Part shown: one piece after another, positions 19,200 to 27,787 of the stretch
Layout: every line of letters begins with the position of its first letter
Position numbering within the stretch: the stretch's first letter is position 1
Source: a bacterium
GTDB taxonomy: Bacteria > Sysuimicrobiota > Sysuimicrobiia > Sysuimicrobiales > Segetimicrobiaceae
Assembly (NCBI GenBank): GCA_035945995.1
Contig: DASYZR010000070.1
Span: 1-52,561, forward strand
Length of the DNA stretch: 52,561 bases
Direction: 5' to 3'
Position numbers and translations under genes: made by a program
The notes under the pieces: generated by a model
What the model was told of the DNA's origin: nothing
The model's input: only the letters and a program-made list of their open reading frames with translations
The model's database searches: none

Positions 19200-19589
19200 A
19201 TGACCGGACGCGAGGATCACGGGAGGACCAGCGACCATCTGGCCAACGAGCGCACGCTGCTGGCGTGGATCCGCACCAGCATTTCGATTGTCGTCTTCGG
19301 GTTTGTCGTCGCGCGATTCGGGATCGCGCTGCGCGAGCTGCTCGCGGCCTCCGGCAAAGCCGTCCCAAGCGGCCGGCCGGTAGGTTCCGCGTACCTCGGG
19401 GCGGCGTTTGTCGCGATCGGGGTGCTGTTCGCCCTCGGCGCCTGGCTTCAGTACGCCCGCACGCGCGCGGCGATCGAGCGCGACGACTTTCGGCCGACGG
19501 GCCGCGCCGGCGCCCTGCTGACGATCGTCGTGGCGCTGTTCGGCGCGACCCTGATCGGTTATCTGCTCGTCACGGCCGCCTCGTTCTGA
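19200..19589 (+). CDS. DUF202 (YidH-type) membrane protein
   Basis: A small membrane protein with the DUF202 signature HLANERTLLAWIRTSISIVVFGFVVA at the first helix, then two more helices (about residues 60-83 and 105-128). From ATG 19200 it has 129 residues; a GTG at 19185 would add five, and neither start has a strong ribosome site. The function of this family is unknown. It is divergent from the universal stress protein/ATPase pair, with 125 bases holding both promoters, and is followed by another universal stress gene. Confidence 0.82.
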   Translation: MTGREDHGRTSDHLANERTLLAWIRTSISIVVFGFVVARFGIALRELLAASGKAVPSGRPVGSAYLGAAFVAIGVLFALGAWLQYARTRAAIERDDFRPTGRAGALLTIVVALFGATLIGYLLVTAASF

Positions 19590-19683
19590 TCCGGCGCGCA
19601 CCGGATGCCAAATAAAGCACCCGGCCGATAGTGCCCGGGCCCGCCGGCACGTACCCTGGACTCAGGACGACGGAGGGGTGCGT

Positions 19684-20190
19684 ATGAACACACCGGTGAC
19701 AGGGCCAATTGTGCTCGCCCCGACCGACCTGTCGCAGGCCTCGGTCGGCGCGACGACGTTCGCGGCGGACCTCGCCCAGAATATGAAGGGTACCCTCGTA
19801 TTGCTCAAAGTCGTCCTTCCCCGGGAGGTCGAGGACGGGCTGGCGCAGGGGAAGTTCGTCGACCAGCAGATCGATGAGGGCCGGGCGTACCTTCGCTGGT
19901 GGCTCACGACCTTCGTGCCTGCGGACGCGCGGCAGAGGATACAGGTGCGGGAGCTGGTGGCCGTCGGGCACCCTCAGGATGAGATTCCCGCGGTGGCCGA
20001 ATCGCTGCACGCGACGATGATCGTGATGGCGACGCACGCGCGCAGCGGCTTCCGCCGGGCGGTGCTCGGCAGCGTGGCCGAGGCGGTGCTTCGCCGGGCG
20101 CCGTGCCCCGTCGTCATGCTCCGCGGCGCGGGGCAGACGTGGGCGACGGCGCGCCCCGAGGCGGTGCCGGTCGGCGCCGCGATCGCGTAG
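19684..20190 (+). CDS. Universal stress protein, UspA family
   Basis: A 168-residue Usp domain starting IVLAPTDLSQASVGATTFAADLA and ending with THARSGFRRAVLGSVAEAVLRRAPCPVVML. The phosphate-binding motif is nearly intact (the first glycine is alanine), so nucleotide binding is probable. ATG 19684 has GGAGG at 7-base spacing; a GTG at 19678 is too close to it. It is followed 12 bases later by the first CBS-BON gene, so the pair is likely an operon. Confidence 0.88.
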   Translation: MNTPVTGPIVLAPTDLSQASVGATTFAADLAQNMKGTLVLLKVVLPREVEDGLAQGKFVDQQIDEGRAYLRWWLTTFVPADARQRIQVRELVAVGHPQDEIPAVAESLHATMIVMATHARSGFRRAVLGSVAEAVLRRAPCPVVMLRGAGQTWATARPEAVPVGAAIA

Positions 20191-20202
20191 AGGAGGCGGA
20201 CA

Positions 20203-20892
20203 ATGCGCGCACGCGAGTTGATGAGCACGCCGGTCGTCACCATCCACCCCGAGGCGTCGGTCAAGGAGGTCGCGGAACTCTTGGTCGCCCGCGGCGTCAG
20301 CGGGATACCCGTCGTCGACCGTGCGGGGTCGCTCGTCGGGATCGTCTCCGAGTCGGACTTCATGGAGAAGCTCGAAGGGACGATGGAAGACGAGACCGAG
20401 ACCGGCCTGCCCCGCCTGCTCACGGTTGTGGCCAAGGTGGTGGACGGCACGCGCAAGGCCGGGGCGCGGTCGGTGGCGGATCTGATGACGACCCGCGTCG
20501 TCAGCGCCGGGCCCGAGGTGAGCGTCCAGGACCTGGTGCATCTCATGATCACCTACGACATCAACCGCATCCCGATCGTCGAGACGGGCCGGCTGGTCGG
20601 CATCGTCACCCGGGCGGACATTCTGCGCACGCTGGTACGCCCGGATGCCGCCATCACGACCGATCTGCGCTGGCGCATCGCGCACGAACTCTGGATCGAC
20701 CCGGAGGCCCTGGAGATCACGACCCGCAACGGCGTCGTCACGATCGCCGGGACCGTGGACACCCACGCCGACGCGGAACTCGTGCGGCGGTGGGCCCTAA
20801 AGACCGAGGGGGTCGTCGGGGTCGACGATCGCGGGCTCCGCTACGCGATCGACGACCGCCGGATCCCGGTCCACACCGACACCCTGCGCTAA
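20203..20892 (+). CDS. CBS-pair and BON domain protein
   Basis: A 229-residue cytoplasmic protein. Two CBS motifs (about residues 1-58 and 85-145, each with the MTT/MSTPVVT start and GIVTRAD or GIVSESD end) bind adenine nucleotides in other proteins. A C-terminal BON domain (about 150-222, with ITTRNGVVTIAGTVDTHADAELV) is thought to contact membranes or partner proteins. AGGAGG lies at good spacing to ATG. A paralogue of the same architecture lies at 24290-24979, on the other side of cydAB. The role is probably energy-state sensing; this is inference. Confidence 0.9.
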   Translation: MRARELMSTPVVTIHPEASVKEVAELLVARGVSGIPVVDRAGSLVGIVSESDFMEKLEGTMEDETETGLPRLLTVVAKVVDGTRKAGARSVADLMTTRVVSAGPEVSVQDLVHLMITYDINRIPIVETGRLVGIVTRADILRTLVRPDAAITTDLRWRIAHELWIDPEALEITTRNGVVTIAGTVDTHADAELVRRWALKTEGVVGVDDRGLRYAIDDRRIPVHTDTLR

Positions 20893-21134
20893 CCCCCGCC
20901 TCCCGGCAACCGGCTCGCCGCCCGAGGTCCAATCGGGCGGCGGCCCGATGCGGGGACGCGCCCATCGCTGATAGGCTGGGCACCATGGCGATGATCACGA
21001 AGCCGCGGCCGTCCGGCCGCCGGCACGCGGACACCATCACCGGCCGTGAACGCCCGTCGACGAGGGGCGGGCGGAGCGAGGCGGCGGGGACCATGGTAGA
21101 ATCCAGTCAGGGATCGCACGACGAGGTGCCCAAC
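20893..21134. other. Spacer before the response regulator gene
   Basis: About 240 bases between the CBS-BON stop and the best-supported response regulator start. The regulator frame is open through much of it, but this stretch lacks domain similarity. It holds TGGTAGAAT (21094-21102), a possible extended -10, and TGATAGGCT near 20970. I see no separate gene. Confidence 0.4.
21094..21102 (+). promoter_or_regulatory. Possible extended -10 element before the response regulator
   Basis: TGGTAGAAT, identical to 3616-3624. If it is the -10, the mRNA starts near 21108-21110. That would exclude the ATG at 21093 and leave the GTG codons at 21126 and 21135 as starts. Confidence 0.4.
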
Positions 21135-21803
21135 GTGCCGACGCAGACCCGCGGCAAGATCCGCGTGCTCCTCGCGGACGATCATGCGATCGTTCGCGAG
21201 GGCGTGAAGATGATCCTGACGCGGGAGCCCGACATCGACGTGGTAGGCGAGGCCGAAGACGGACTGCAGGCCGTGGAAATGGCCAAAGCCCTCCGGCCAG
21301 ACGTCGCCGTGCTCGACATCAGCATGCCGGGCATCAACGGGATCGAAGCGACCCGCCAGATCAAGGCGGCGCTGCCGGACGTCCACACCCTCGCGCTCAC
21401 CATGCACGCCGACGACACGTACGTGTTCCAGCTGCTCAAGGCCGGCGGGTCCGGCTACGTCCTCAAGCGCGCCGCCGCGACCGATCTCGTCCAGGCGATT
21501 CACGCGGTGCGGCGCGGCGAAGCGTTCCTCTACCCCTCGGTCGCCAAGGCCGTCGTCGCCGACTACCTCAAGCGCCTGGAGACTGGCGAGGGCCGCGAGA
21601 CGTACGACGGACTCACGGAGCGCGAGCGGGAGATCCTGACGCTGGTCGCCGAAGGCGCCACCAACCAGGAGATCTCGCAGCGACTGTACATCAGCGTGAA
21701 GACGGTCCAGACGCACCGCACGCACATCATGGAGAAGTTGAACCTGCACGACCGCACGATGCTCGTCCGCTACGCCATCCGCAAGGGCCTCATCGAACCG
21801 TAA
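21135..21803 (+). CDS. NarL/FixJ-family response regulator (REC-LuxR HTH)
   Basis: A two-component transcription regulator. The receiver domain (about residues 7-125) has the acidic pair in LLADDHAIVREGVKMIL, the phospho-acceptor aspartate in VAVLDISMPGING and the lysine in GYVLKRAA. The C-terminal LuxR-type helix-turn-helix has LTEREREILTLVAEGATNQEISQRLYIS and VKTVQTHRTHI. I favour GTG 21135 (222 residues) because GAGGTG sits 6 bases upstream; ATG 21093 adds 14 poorly conserved residues and falls on a promoter-like element. No sensor kinase is beside it, so it is an orphan here. It directly precedes cydAB (34-base gap) and is a candidate regulator of that operon. Confidence 0.9.
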   Translation: MPTQTRGKIRVLLADDHAIVREGVKMILTREPDIDVVGEAEDGLQAVEMAKALRPDVAVLDISMPGINGIEATRQIKAALPDVHTLALTMHADDTYVFQLLKAGGSGYVLKRAAATDLVQAIHAVRRGEAFLYPSVAKAVVADYLKRLETGEGRETYDGLTEREREILTLVAEGATNQEISQRLYISVKTVQTHRTHIMEKLNLHDRTMLVRYAIRKGLIEP

Positions 21804-21837
21804 CCGCCGGGCCAGGCGGCCGTCAAGAGGTGACCAG

Positions 21838-23175
21838 ATGACTGATGCGGTGATCGCCGACCGTATTCAGTTCACGTTCACCGTGATGTTCCACTACCTC
21901 TTCCCCATCCTGACGATGGGGCTCGCGCCGCTGATCGTCGTCCTCAAGACCCTGCACCTCGCCCGCGGCGAGGCACGGTACGCCGCGGCGGCCCGCTTCT
22001 GGACGCGGATCTTCGCGCTCAACTTCGCGGTCGGGGTGATCACCGGCATCCCGATGGAGTTCCAGTTCGGGACGAACTGGGCACAGTTCTCGGCCTATGC
22101 CGGCGGCGTGATCGGGCAATACCTCGGACTCGAGGGCGTCTTCGCGTTCTTCCTGGAGTCGACGTTCCTCGGGATTCTGCTGTTCGGGGAAGGACGCGTC
22201 TCCCCGCGCCTGCACTGGCTCGCCGCGGTCCTGGTCGCCGCGGGCGCCTGGCTCTCCGGGCTCTTCATCACCGCGGCGAACGCGTGGTTGCAACATCCGG
22301 TCGGCTACCGCCTGGCCCCGGACGGCACGGTGCAGATGACGAACCTGGCCGCGTTGCTCGGCAATCCATTCCTCTGGTGGCAGTACGCCCACGTCCTGAA
22401 CGCCGCGGTGCTCTCGGCCGCCGTCGTCATGGCGTCCGTCGGCGCGTACTATCTGCTGGCCGGCCGGCACCTCGAGTTCGGCCGCCTCTCCGTCGCCCTC
22501 GGGGTCGGCGTCGGCGCCGTCTTTGCGCTCACGCAGCTGTTTCCGACCGGCGACATGAACAGCCGGAACGTGACGGCCTATCAACCGGTCAAGCTGGCGG
22601 CGATGGAGGGCCTCTTCGAGACCCGGTACGGCGCGCCGCTGGCGATTATCGGCATGCCGTCTACGACCGAGCACCGGCTGCTGGACCCGGTGCTGGTGCC
22701 GGACGCCCTCAGCTTCCTCGCCTACGGGAACTTCCGCGCCGAGGTCAGGGGGCTGAACGACTACCCCGAACGGGAATGGCCGCTCGTTCAGCTCACGTAC
22801 TACGCCTACCACATGATGGTGGGGCTGGGGACGATCCTGATCGCCGCCCTGCTCCTCGGCGTGGCACTGTGGTGGCGGGGCCGGCTGTTCGCCAGCCGGT
22901 GGTTCCTGTGGATCCTCCTGCTGCTGCTGCCGTTCCCCTACATCGCGAACGAGGCCGGGTGGGTCGTAACCGAGGTCGGCCGGCAGCCCTGGCTGGTGTA
23001 CGGCCTGCTGCGGACCGTCGCCGGCGTCTCCCCGAACGTGGAAGCCGGCGAGACCATTTTCACGGTCCTGGGCTTTGCCGGCATGTACGCCCTGCTCGGC
23101 GTGCTGACCGTCTTTCTCGCCATCCTGCTGGTCCTCCGCGGCCCCGACGAATCCAGGACGGGGGCGGTGCGCTGA
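21838..23175 (+). CDS. cydA: Cytochrome bd ubiquinol oxidase subunit I
   Basis: Haem-bearing subunit of the high-affinity terminal oxidase. It begins with the conserved IQFTFTVMFHYLFPILTMG, whose histidine ligates a haem. Further on are PMEFQFGTNWAQFS, GDMNSRNV-type loop residues, and GRQPWLVYGLLRT, all standard. At 445 residues the quinol (Q) loop is short, as in the non-E. coli type. The Shine-Dalgarno AGAGGTGA precedes ATG. The stop overlaps cydB (TGATG). The oxidase allows respiration at low oxygen and resists sulfide and nitric oxide in studied species. Confidence 0.95.
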   Translation: MTDAVIADRIQFTFTVMFHYLFPILTMGLAPLIVVLKTLHLARGEARYAAAARFWTRIFALNFAVGVITGIPMEFQFGTNWAQFSAYAGGVIGQYLGLEGVFAFFLESTFLGILLFGEGRVSPRLHWLAAVLVAAGAWLSGLFITAANAWLQHPVGYRLAPDGTVQMTNLAALLGNPFLWWQYAHVLNAAVLSAAVVMASVGAYYLLAGRHLEFGRLSVALGVGVGAVFALTQLFPTGDMNSRNVTAYQPVKLAAMEGLFETRYGAPLAIIGMPSTTEHRLLDPVLVPDALSFLAYGNFRAEVRGLNDYPEREWPLVQLTYYAYHMMVGLGTILIAALLLGVALWWRGRLFASRWFLWILLLLLPFPYIANEAGWVVTEVGRQPWLVYGLLRTVAGVSPNVEAGETIFTVLGFAGMYALLGVLTVFLAILLVLRGPDESRTGAVR

Positions 23176-24191
23176 TGGCCACCTTCTGGTTTGTGATTCT
23201 TGTCGTGCTGGTCGTCGCCTACGCGATCCTCGACGGGTTCGATCTCGGCGTCGGGGCGCTGCACCTCGCCCTCGCGCGGACGGACGCCGAACGCCGGACG
23301 GCGCTCAACGCGATCGGACCGGTCTGGGACGCCAACGAAGTCTGGCTGCTCGGCCTCGGCGTCGGCGTCTTCCTCGCGTTTCCCCGGGCCTTCGCCGTCG
23401 GGTTCAGCGGCTTCTATCTGCCGCTCATGCTGGTGCTCTGGCTGTTGATGGGCCGCGGCATCGCGCTGGAGTTCCGCCATCACATCACCGACCCTCTGTG
23501 GCAGGGCGCATGGGACGTGGTCTTCTCGATCAGCAGCCTGCTGCTCGCGCTCCTCTACGGCGTGGCGGTCGGCAACGTGGTCACGGGCGTGCCCATCGAC
23601 CGGCACGGGTACTTCCAGGGGCTGTTCGGATGGATGCTCAATCCCTACGCCCTCGTGATGGGCCTGTTCAGCCTGGCGCTCCTCATGCTCCACGGCGCCT
23701 ACTATCTGTGCGTAAAGACCGACGGCCCCCTGCACGAGCGCGCGCGGCGCGCGGGTGAACGCCTGTGGGCCGCCGTGGCGGTGCTGGCGGCCGTGCTCAC
23801 CGTCGCGACGTTCGCGCTGCGGCCGGAGTCGCTGGTGAACTACCGGGTGCAGCCGCTCTGGCTGGCGGTGCCGCTCGCGGCAGCCTGGTGCCTGGTCACG
23901 GCGCGCCGCGCCCACCGGAGGGAACGCTACGGCGCGGCCTTTCTCGGCTCCGGCGGGTTGATCGCCGCGCTCCTCGCGGCCACGGCCATCGGCGCGTACC
24001 CGTACCTCCTCCGGTCGCAGCCGTTTCCCGAACGCAGCCTGACGGTGGCGAACGCCGCCTCGGCGCCGAGCGGCCTCACCGCCGCCGCGCTGTGGCTGCT
24101 CCCGGGGGTCGTCCTCGTCCTCGCCTACCAGGTCGTCGTCTACCGGGTTTTCGCCGGCAAGGTCCGGATCGACGCCGGCGCCCACTATTGA
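23175..24191 (+). CDS. cydB: Cytochrome bd ubiquinol oxidase subunit II
   Basis: Membrane partner of CydA, 338 residues with eight or so helices. Typical segments are YAILDGFDLGVGALHL (about 16-31), GPVWDANEVWLL (about 53-64), FSGFYLPLMLVLWLLMGRGIALEFRHH and LHGAYYLCVKTDG. The start at 23175 overlaps the cydA stop. No cydX-like small subunit or cydCD assembly transporter is seen next to it. Confidence 0.95.
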   Translation: MATFWFVILVVLVVAYAILDGFDLGVGALHLALARTDAERRTALNAIGPVWDANEVWLLGLGVGVFLAFPRAFAVGFSGFYLPLMLVLWLLMGRGIALEFRHHITDPLWQGAWDVVFSISSLLLALLYGVAVGNVVTGVPIDRHGYFQGLFGWMLNPYALVMGLFSLALLMLHGAYYLCVKTDGPLHERARRAGERLWAAVAVLAAVLTVATFALRPESLVNYRVQPLWLAVPLAAAWCLVTARRAHRRERYGAAFLGSGGLIAALLAATAIGAYPYLLRSQPFPERSLTVANAASAPSGLTAAALWLLPGVVLVLAYQVVVYRVFAGKVRIDAGAHY

Positions 24192-24289
24192 TCCACTCCG
24201 CACCCGACGCCCCTTTCCTGCCCCGGCCCGATGGGCCGCGGCGCGGCGGCCTGCCATACTGAGCCCAGGAACCGAAGGGAGGTGCCGTG

Positions 24290-24979
24290 ATGCGGCAGGT
24301 GACGGCGCGCGAGATCATGTCGAGCCCCGTGGTGACGGCCGGGCCGGACACCCCGGTCCGGGAACTGGCAAACCTCATGCTCCGGTTCCGCGTCAGCGGG
24401 CTGCCGGTGGTCGACGACGACCGCCGGGTCCTCGGCGTCGTCTCGGAGGCGGATCTGCTACAGAAGGAAGAGGAGCCGCTGCCGGACCCGCCCCTCCTCG
24501 CCTGGCACGGACGGTCGCTGCGGCTCGAGCGCATGTTCACCCGGTACCGCAAGGCGACCGGGACCGTCGCCCGCGACATCATGACCGAGAACATCGTCAG
24601 CGCAACCGAGGAGACGAAAGCCCACGAACTGGCGCATCTCATGCTCCGGCACAACATCAACCGGGTGCTGATTCTGCGTGACGGCCGCCTCGCCGGGATC
24701 GTGACGCGCGCGGACGTCCTCAAGGTTTTCCTGCGCAGCGACGAGAGCATCCTCCAGACGGTCCGCGACACCCTGGCCCGCGAACTGTACATCGACCCGG
24801 CAACGCTGACGCTCACCTCCGCCGGGGGCATCGTCACCATCGCGGGCACGGTCGACCGGCACAGCGACCGGGCGATCATGCTCAAGTGGATCCGGTCCGT
24901 CGACGGGGTGGTCGCCGTCCACGCGGACGACCTCGCCTACCGCGTCGACGATCTCGCGCTCGGGCGGGTCGCGCTCTAG
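24290..24979 (+). CDS. CBS-pair and BON domain protein (second copy)
   Basis: A 229-residue protein with the same layout as the one at 20203-20892: CBS motifs at about 1-60 (REIMSSPVVTAGPDTPV, GVVSEADLL) and 90-150 (DIMTENIVSATEETKA, GIVTRADVLKVF), then BON at about 155-225 (TLTSAGGIVTIAGTVDRHSDRAIM). The copies are clearly paralogous, especially in the second CBS and BON parts. ATG 24290 has GGGAGG at 7 bases; a GTG directly before it is the alternative. It follows cydB by 98 bases and precedes the acetyltransferase/synthetase fusion by 24 bases. Confidence 0.9.
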   Translation: MRQVTAREIMSSPVVTAGPDTPVRELANLMLRFRVSGLPVVDDDRRVLGVVSEADLLQKEEEPLPDPPLLAWHGRSLRLERMFTRYRKATGTVARDIMTENIVSATEETKAHELAHLMLRHNINRVLILRDGRLAGIVTRADVLKVFLRSDESILQTVRDTLARELYIDPATLTLTSAGGIVTIAGTVDRHSDRAIMLKWIRSVDGVVAVHADDLAYRVDDLALGRVAL

Positions 24980-25003
24980 GACGGCGCCCGGCAGACCCGC
25001 CGC

Positions 25004-27787
25004 ATGGCCACCACGGTTCCGTACCCCGCCCACCGAGAGACGGACGTCGTCCTCCGCGACGGGTCCACGCTGCACGTGCGGCCGATTCGGGCCAGCGACG
25101 AGCCCGCACTGGCGGAGTTCTACACCGCGCTGTCGGAGGACGCGCGGGTCATGCGGTTCTTCACCCCCCTCTCGAACGCCGCGCTGATCCAGCAGGTGCG
25201 CCGGGACGTCGCCGTGGACCATGTGCGTCACGTCGGCCTCGTCGCGACGGCCGGGCCGCGGGCCGAGATCGTGGCGCAGGCGTCCTACAACACCGCCGAC
25301 GGCAACCGGGCCGAGGTGGCCTTCGCCGTCGCCGACGCCCTGCAGGGCCGCGGGGTCGCCACGATCCTCCTCGGCCAGCTCGCGGAGATCGCCGCCGAAC
25401 ACGGCATCCAGACCTTCCAGGCGATGGTGCTCCCGGAGAACCAGCGCATGATCGATGTGTTCCGAGAGGCGGGGTTTCCGGTCGAGGTGCACTACAGCGG
25501 CTACGAACTGATCGTGACGTTTCCGACGTCGCTCACCGAAGAGGCGCTGGCCCGGTTCGAGCAGCGGGATCAGATCGCGGCGGGGAATGCGCTCCGCGCC
25601 TTCTTCGCGCCGCGCTCCGTCGCCGTCATCGGCGCGTCCCGCCGCCGGGGCACGATCGGCGGCGAAGTGTTCCACAACCTGCTGCGCGACGGGTTCGAGG
25701 GGCCGGTCTATCCCGTGAACCCCGCCGCCTCCGTCGTGCAGAGCGTGCCCGCCTACCGCACCGTCGGAGACGTCCCGAGCCCGATCGACCTGGCCGTCGT
25801 GACGGTTCCCGCCGCGCAGGTGACCACCGTCGCCGCCCAGTGCGCGGATAAGGGCGTGCGGGCCCTCGTCGTCATTTCGGCCGGCTTTGCCGAAGGCGGC
25901 CCCGAAGGCAAGGCGCGCCAGGCCGAGCTGGTCCGGATCTGCCGGACCAGCGGGATGCGGCTCATCGGTCCCAACTGCATGGGCCTTCTGAACACGAATC
26001 CGGCCATCCGGCTCAACGCCACCTTTGCGCCGCAGATGCCGCCGCCCGGACGCGTCGCGTTTTCGACACAGAGCGGGGCGTTGGGTCTTGCGATCATCGA
26101 CTACGCCGCCTCGCTCGGCCTCGGCCTCTCTACGTTCGTCTCCGTGGGGAACAAGGCGGACATCTCCGGCAACGATTTGTTGAACTACTGGGACACCGAC
26201 CCCGCGACGGACCTCATCCTCTTGTACCTCGAGTCGTTCGGAAATCCGCGCCGGTTCGCCCGGATCGCCCGCCGGGTCGGGCGCATGAAACCGATCATTG
26301 CCGTGAAGAGCGGGCGTTCTCCGGCCGGCACCCGGGCGACCTCGTCGCATACCGGCGCGCTCGTCGCCTCCGACGTCACCGTCGACGCGCTGTTCCGGCA
26401 GGCCGGCGTCATCCGGACGGACACGCTCGAGGAACTCTTCGACGTCGCCTCGCTCCTGGCCAATCAGCCGACGCCCGCCGGGAACCGCGCCGCCGTGATC
26501 ACCAACGGCGGCGGCGCGGGTGTTCTCTGCGCGGACGCCTGCGAGGCGGAGGGCCTCATCCTCCCGACGTTTGGCGAGGAGACACGGTCCCGACTGCGCG
26601 CCATCCTCCCGGCGGAAGCCAGCGTGCAGAACCCCGTGGACATGCTCGCGTCGGCCACCGCCGACCACTACCGGGAAACGGTCCGGATCGTCGCCGCCGA
26701 TCCTCAGGTGGATGCCGTGGTCGTCATCTTCGTTCCGCCGCTCGTCACCCAGGCGGGTGATGTGGCCCGCGCCCTCGTCGACGCCGCCCGGGAGACCGAC
26801 CGGCGCAAGCCGATCGTCACGGTCTTCATGTCGGCCCGCGGCGTGCCGGACGCGTTGCGCGCGCCGGACGTCCGCCTGCCCTCGTACGCCTTCCCCGAGG
26901 CCGCCGGGATCGCGTTGGCGAGGGCCGCCGGTTACGGCGCCTGGCGGGCCCGGCCGGTCGGCACCCCCCCGCATCTCTCCAACGTGAGGCGCGCGGACGC
27001 CGTGGCCGTCGTCGCCGCAGCCCTCGGGCGCGGCGACGGGTGGCTTACCGCCGACGAGACCTACGCCCTGCTGCGATGCTACGGCCTGCCGCTCGCCCCG
27101 CAGCACGCGGCCTCCACGCCGGCGGCCGCGGCGGCCGCGGCGGAGGACCTGATCCGCGAGACCGGGACCCCGGCGGTCGCGCTCAAGGCCGTGGGACCGG
27201 GCCTGCTGCACAAGACGGACCTCGGCGCCGTCCGGCTCGGCCTCGGCACCGCGGCGGCGGTGCGCGCGGCCGCCGACGATCTCGAGAACACCCTGACGGC
27301 GGCCGGCCACGCCCCGGCGGGGTGGCTCGTCCAATCGATGGCCGCCCCCGGGATCGAGATGATCGTCGGCGTCGTCCACGACCCCCGCTTCGGTCCGGTC
27401 GTCGCATGCGGGGCCGGCGGCACGTTCGTGGAGGTGCTGCACGACGTGGGCGTGCGGCTCACTCCGTTCACCGAGGAGGACGCGCGTGAGATGATCGAGG
27501 GCCTCAAGATCGCTCCGGCGCTCGCGGGGATCCGGGGGCGGCCGCCGGCGGATGTGAACGCCCTGACCGACGTGCTGCTGCGGATCGGCGGGATGGTCGA
27601 GGATCTGCCGCAGATCGCGGAACTGGATTGCAACCCCGTGATCGTCCACGAGCGCGGAGCCACGATCGTCGACGTCCGCGTTCGCGTGGCGCCCGTCGAA
27701 CTGCCGCCGCTGCTGGGGCGGCCGCAACCCGAGCGCGCGGCGGCGTCTACCGCTCCAGGAACCGCTTCATCTTCTCCCAGTAGCTAG
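25004..27787 (+). CDS. GNAT acetyltransferase / NDP-forming acyl-CoA synthetase fusion
   Basis: A 927-residue protein. The N-terminal GNAT domain (about 15-170) has the acetyl-CoA loop LQGRGVATILL. It is followed by a CoA-binding domain (about 205-300, FAPRSVAVIGASRRRGTIGG), succinyl-CoA-ligase-like domains and a C-terminal ATP-grasp domain (about 690-900). The phosphohistidine motif SSHTGALV is present, unlike in the inactive synthetase part of the lysine acetyltransferase Pat of E. coli and Salmonella, so it may be a working acetyl-CoA/acyl-CoA synthetase (ADP-forming) as well as a protein acetyltransferase. The GNAT domain is N-terminal, the reverse of enteric Pat. The 3' end overlaps the convergent SRPBCC gene by about 40 bases. 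Confidence 0.88.
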   Translation: MATTVPYPAHRETDVVLRDGSTLHVRPIRASDEPALAEFYTALSEDARVMRFFTPLSNAALIQQVRRDVAVDHVRHVGLVATAGPRAEIVAQASYNTADGNRAEVAFAVADALQGRGVATILLGQLAEIAAEHGIQTFQAMVLPENQRMIDVFREAGFPVEVHYSGYELIVTFPTSLTEEALARFEQRDQIAAGNALRAFFAPRSVAVIGASRRRGTIGGEVFHNLLRDGFEGPVYPVNPAASVVQSVPAYRTVGDVPSPIDLAVVTVPAAQVTTVAAQCADKGVRALVVISAGFAEGGPEGKARQAELVRICRTSGMRLIGPNCMGLLNTNPAIRLNATFAPQMPPPGRVAFSTQSGALGLAIIDYAASLGLGLSTFVSVGNKADISGNDLLNYWDTDPATDLILLYLESFGNPRRFARIARRVGRMKPIIAVKSGRSPAGTRATSSHTGALVASDVTVDALFRQAGVIRTDTLEELFDVASLLANQPTPAGNRAAVITNGGGAGVLCADACEAEGLILPTFGEETRSRLRAILPAEASVQNPVDMLASATADHYRETVRIVAADPQVDAVVVIFVPPLVTQAGDVARALVDAARETDRRKPIVTVFMSARGVPDALRAPDVRLPSYAFPEAAGIALARAAGYGAWRARPVGTPPHLSNVRRADAVAVVAAALGRGDGWLTADETYALLRCYGLPLAPQHAASTPAAAAAAAEDLIRETGTPAVALKAVGPGLLHKTDLGAVRLGLGTAAAVRAAADDLENTLTAAGHAPAGWLVQSMAAPGIEMIVGVVHDPRFGPVVACGAGGTFVEVLHDVGVRLTPFTEEDAREMIEGLKIAPALAGIRGRPPADVNALTDVLLRIGGMVEDLPQIAELDCNPVIVHERGATIVDVRVRVAPVELPPLLGRPQPERAAASTAPGTASSSPSS

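Noticed and set aside
24458-27727. Long antisense open frame opposite the GNAT/synthetase gene
   Set aside because: Same GC-driven shadow effect; the plus-strand protein has intact catalytic motifs throughout.
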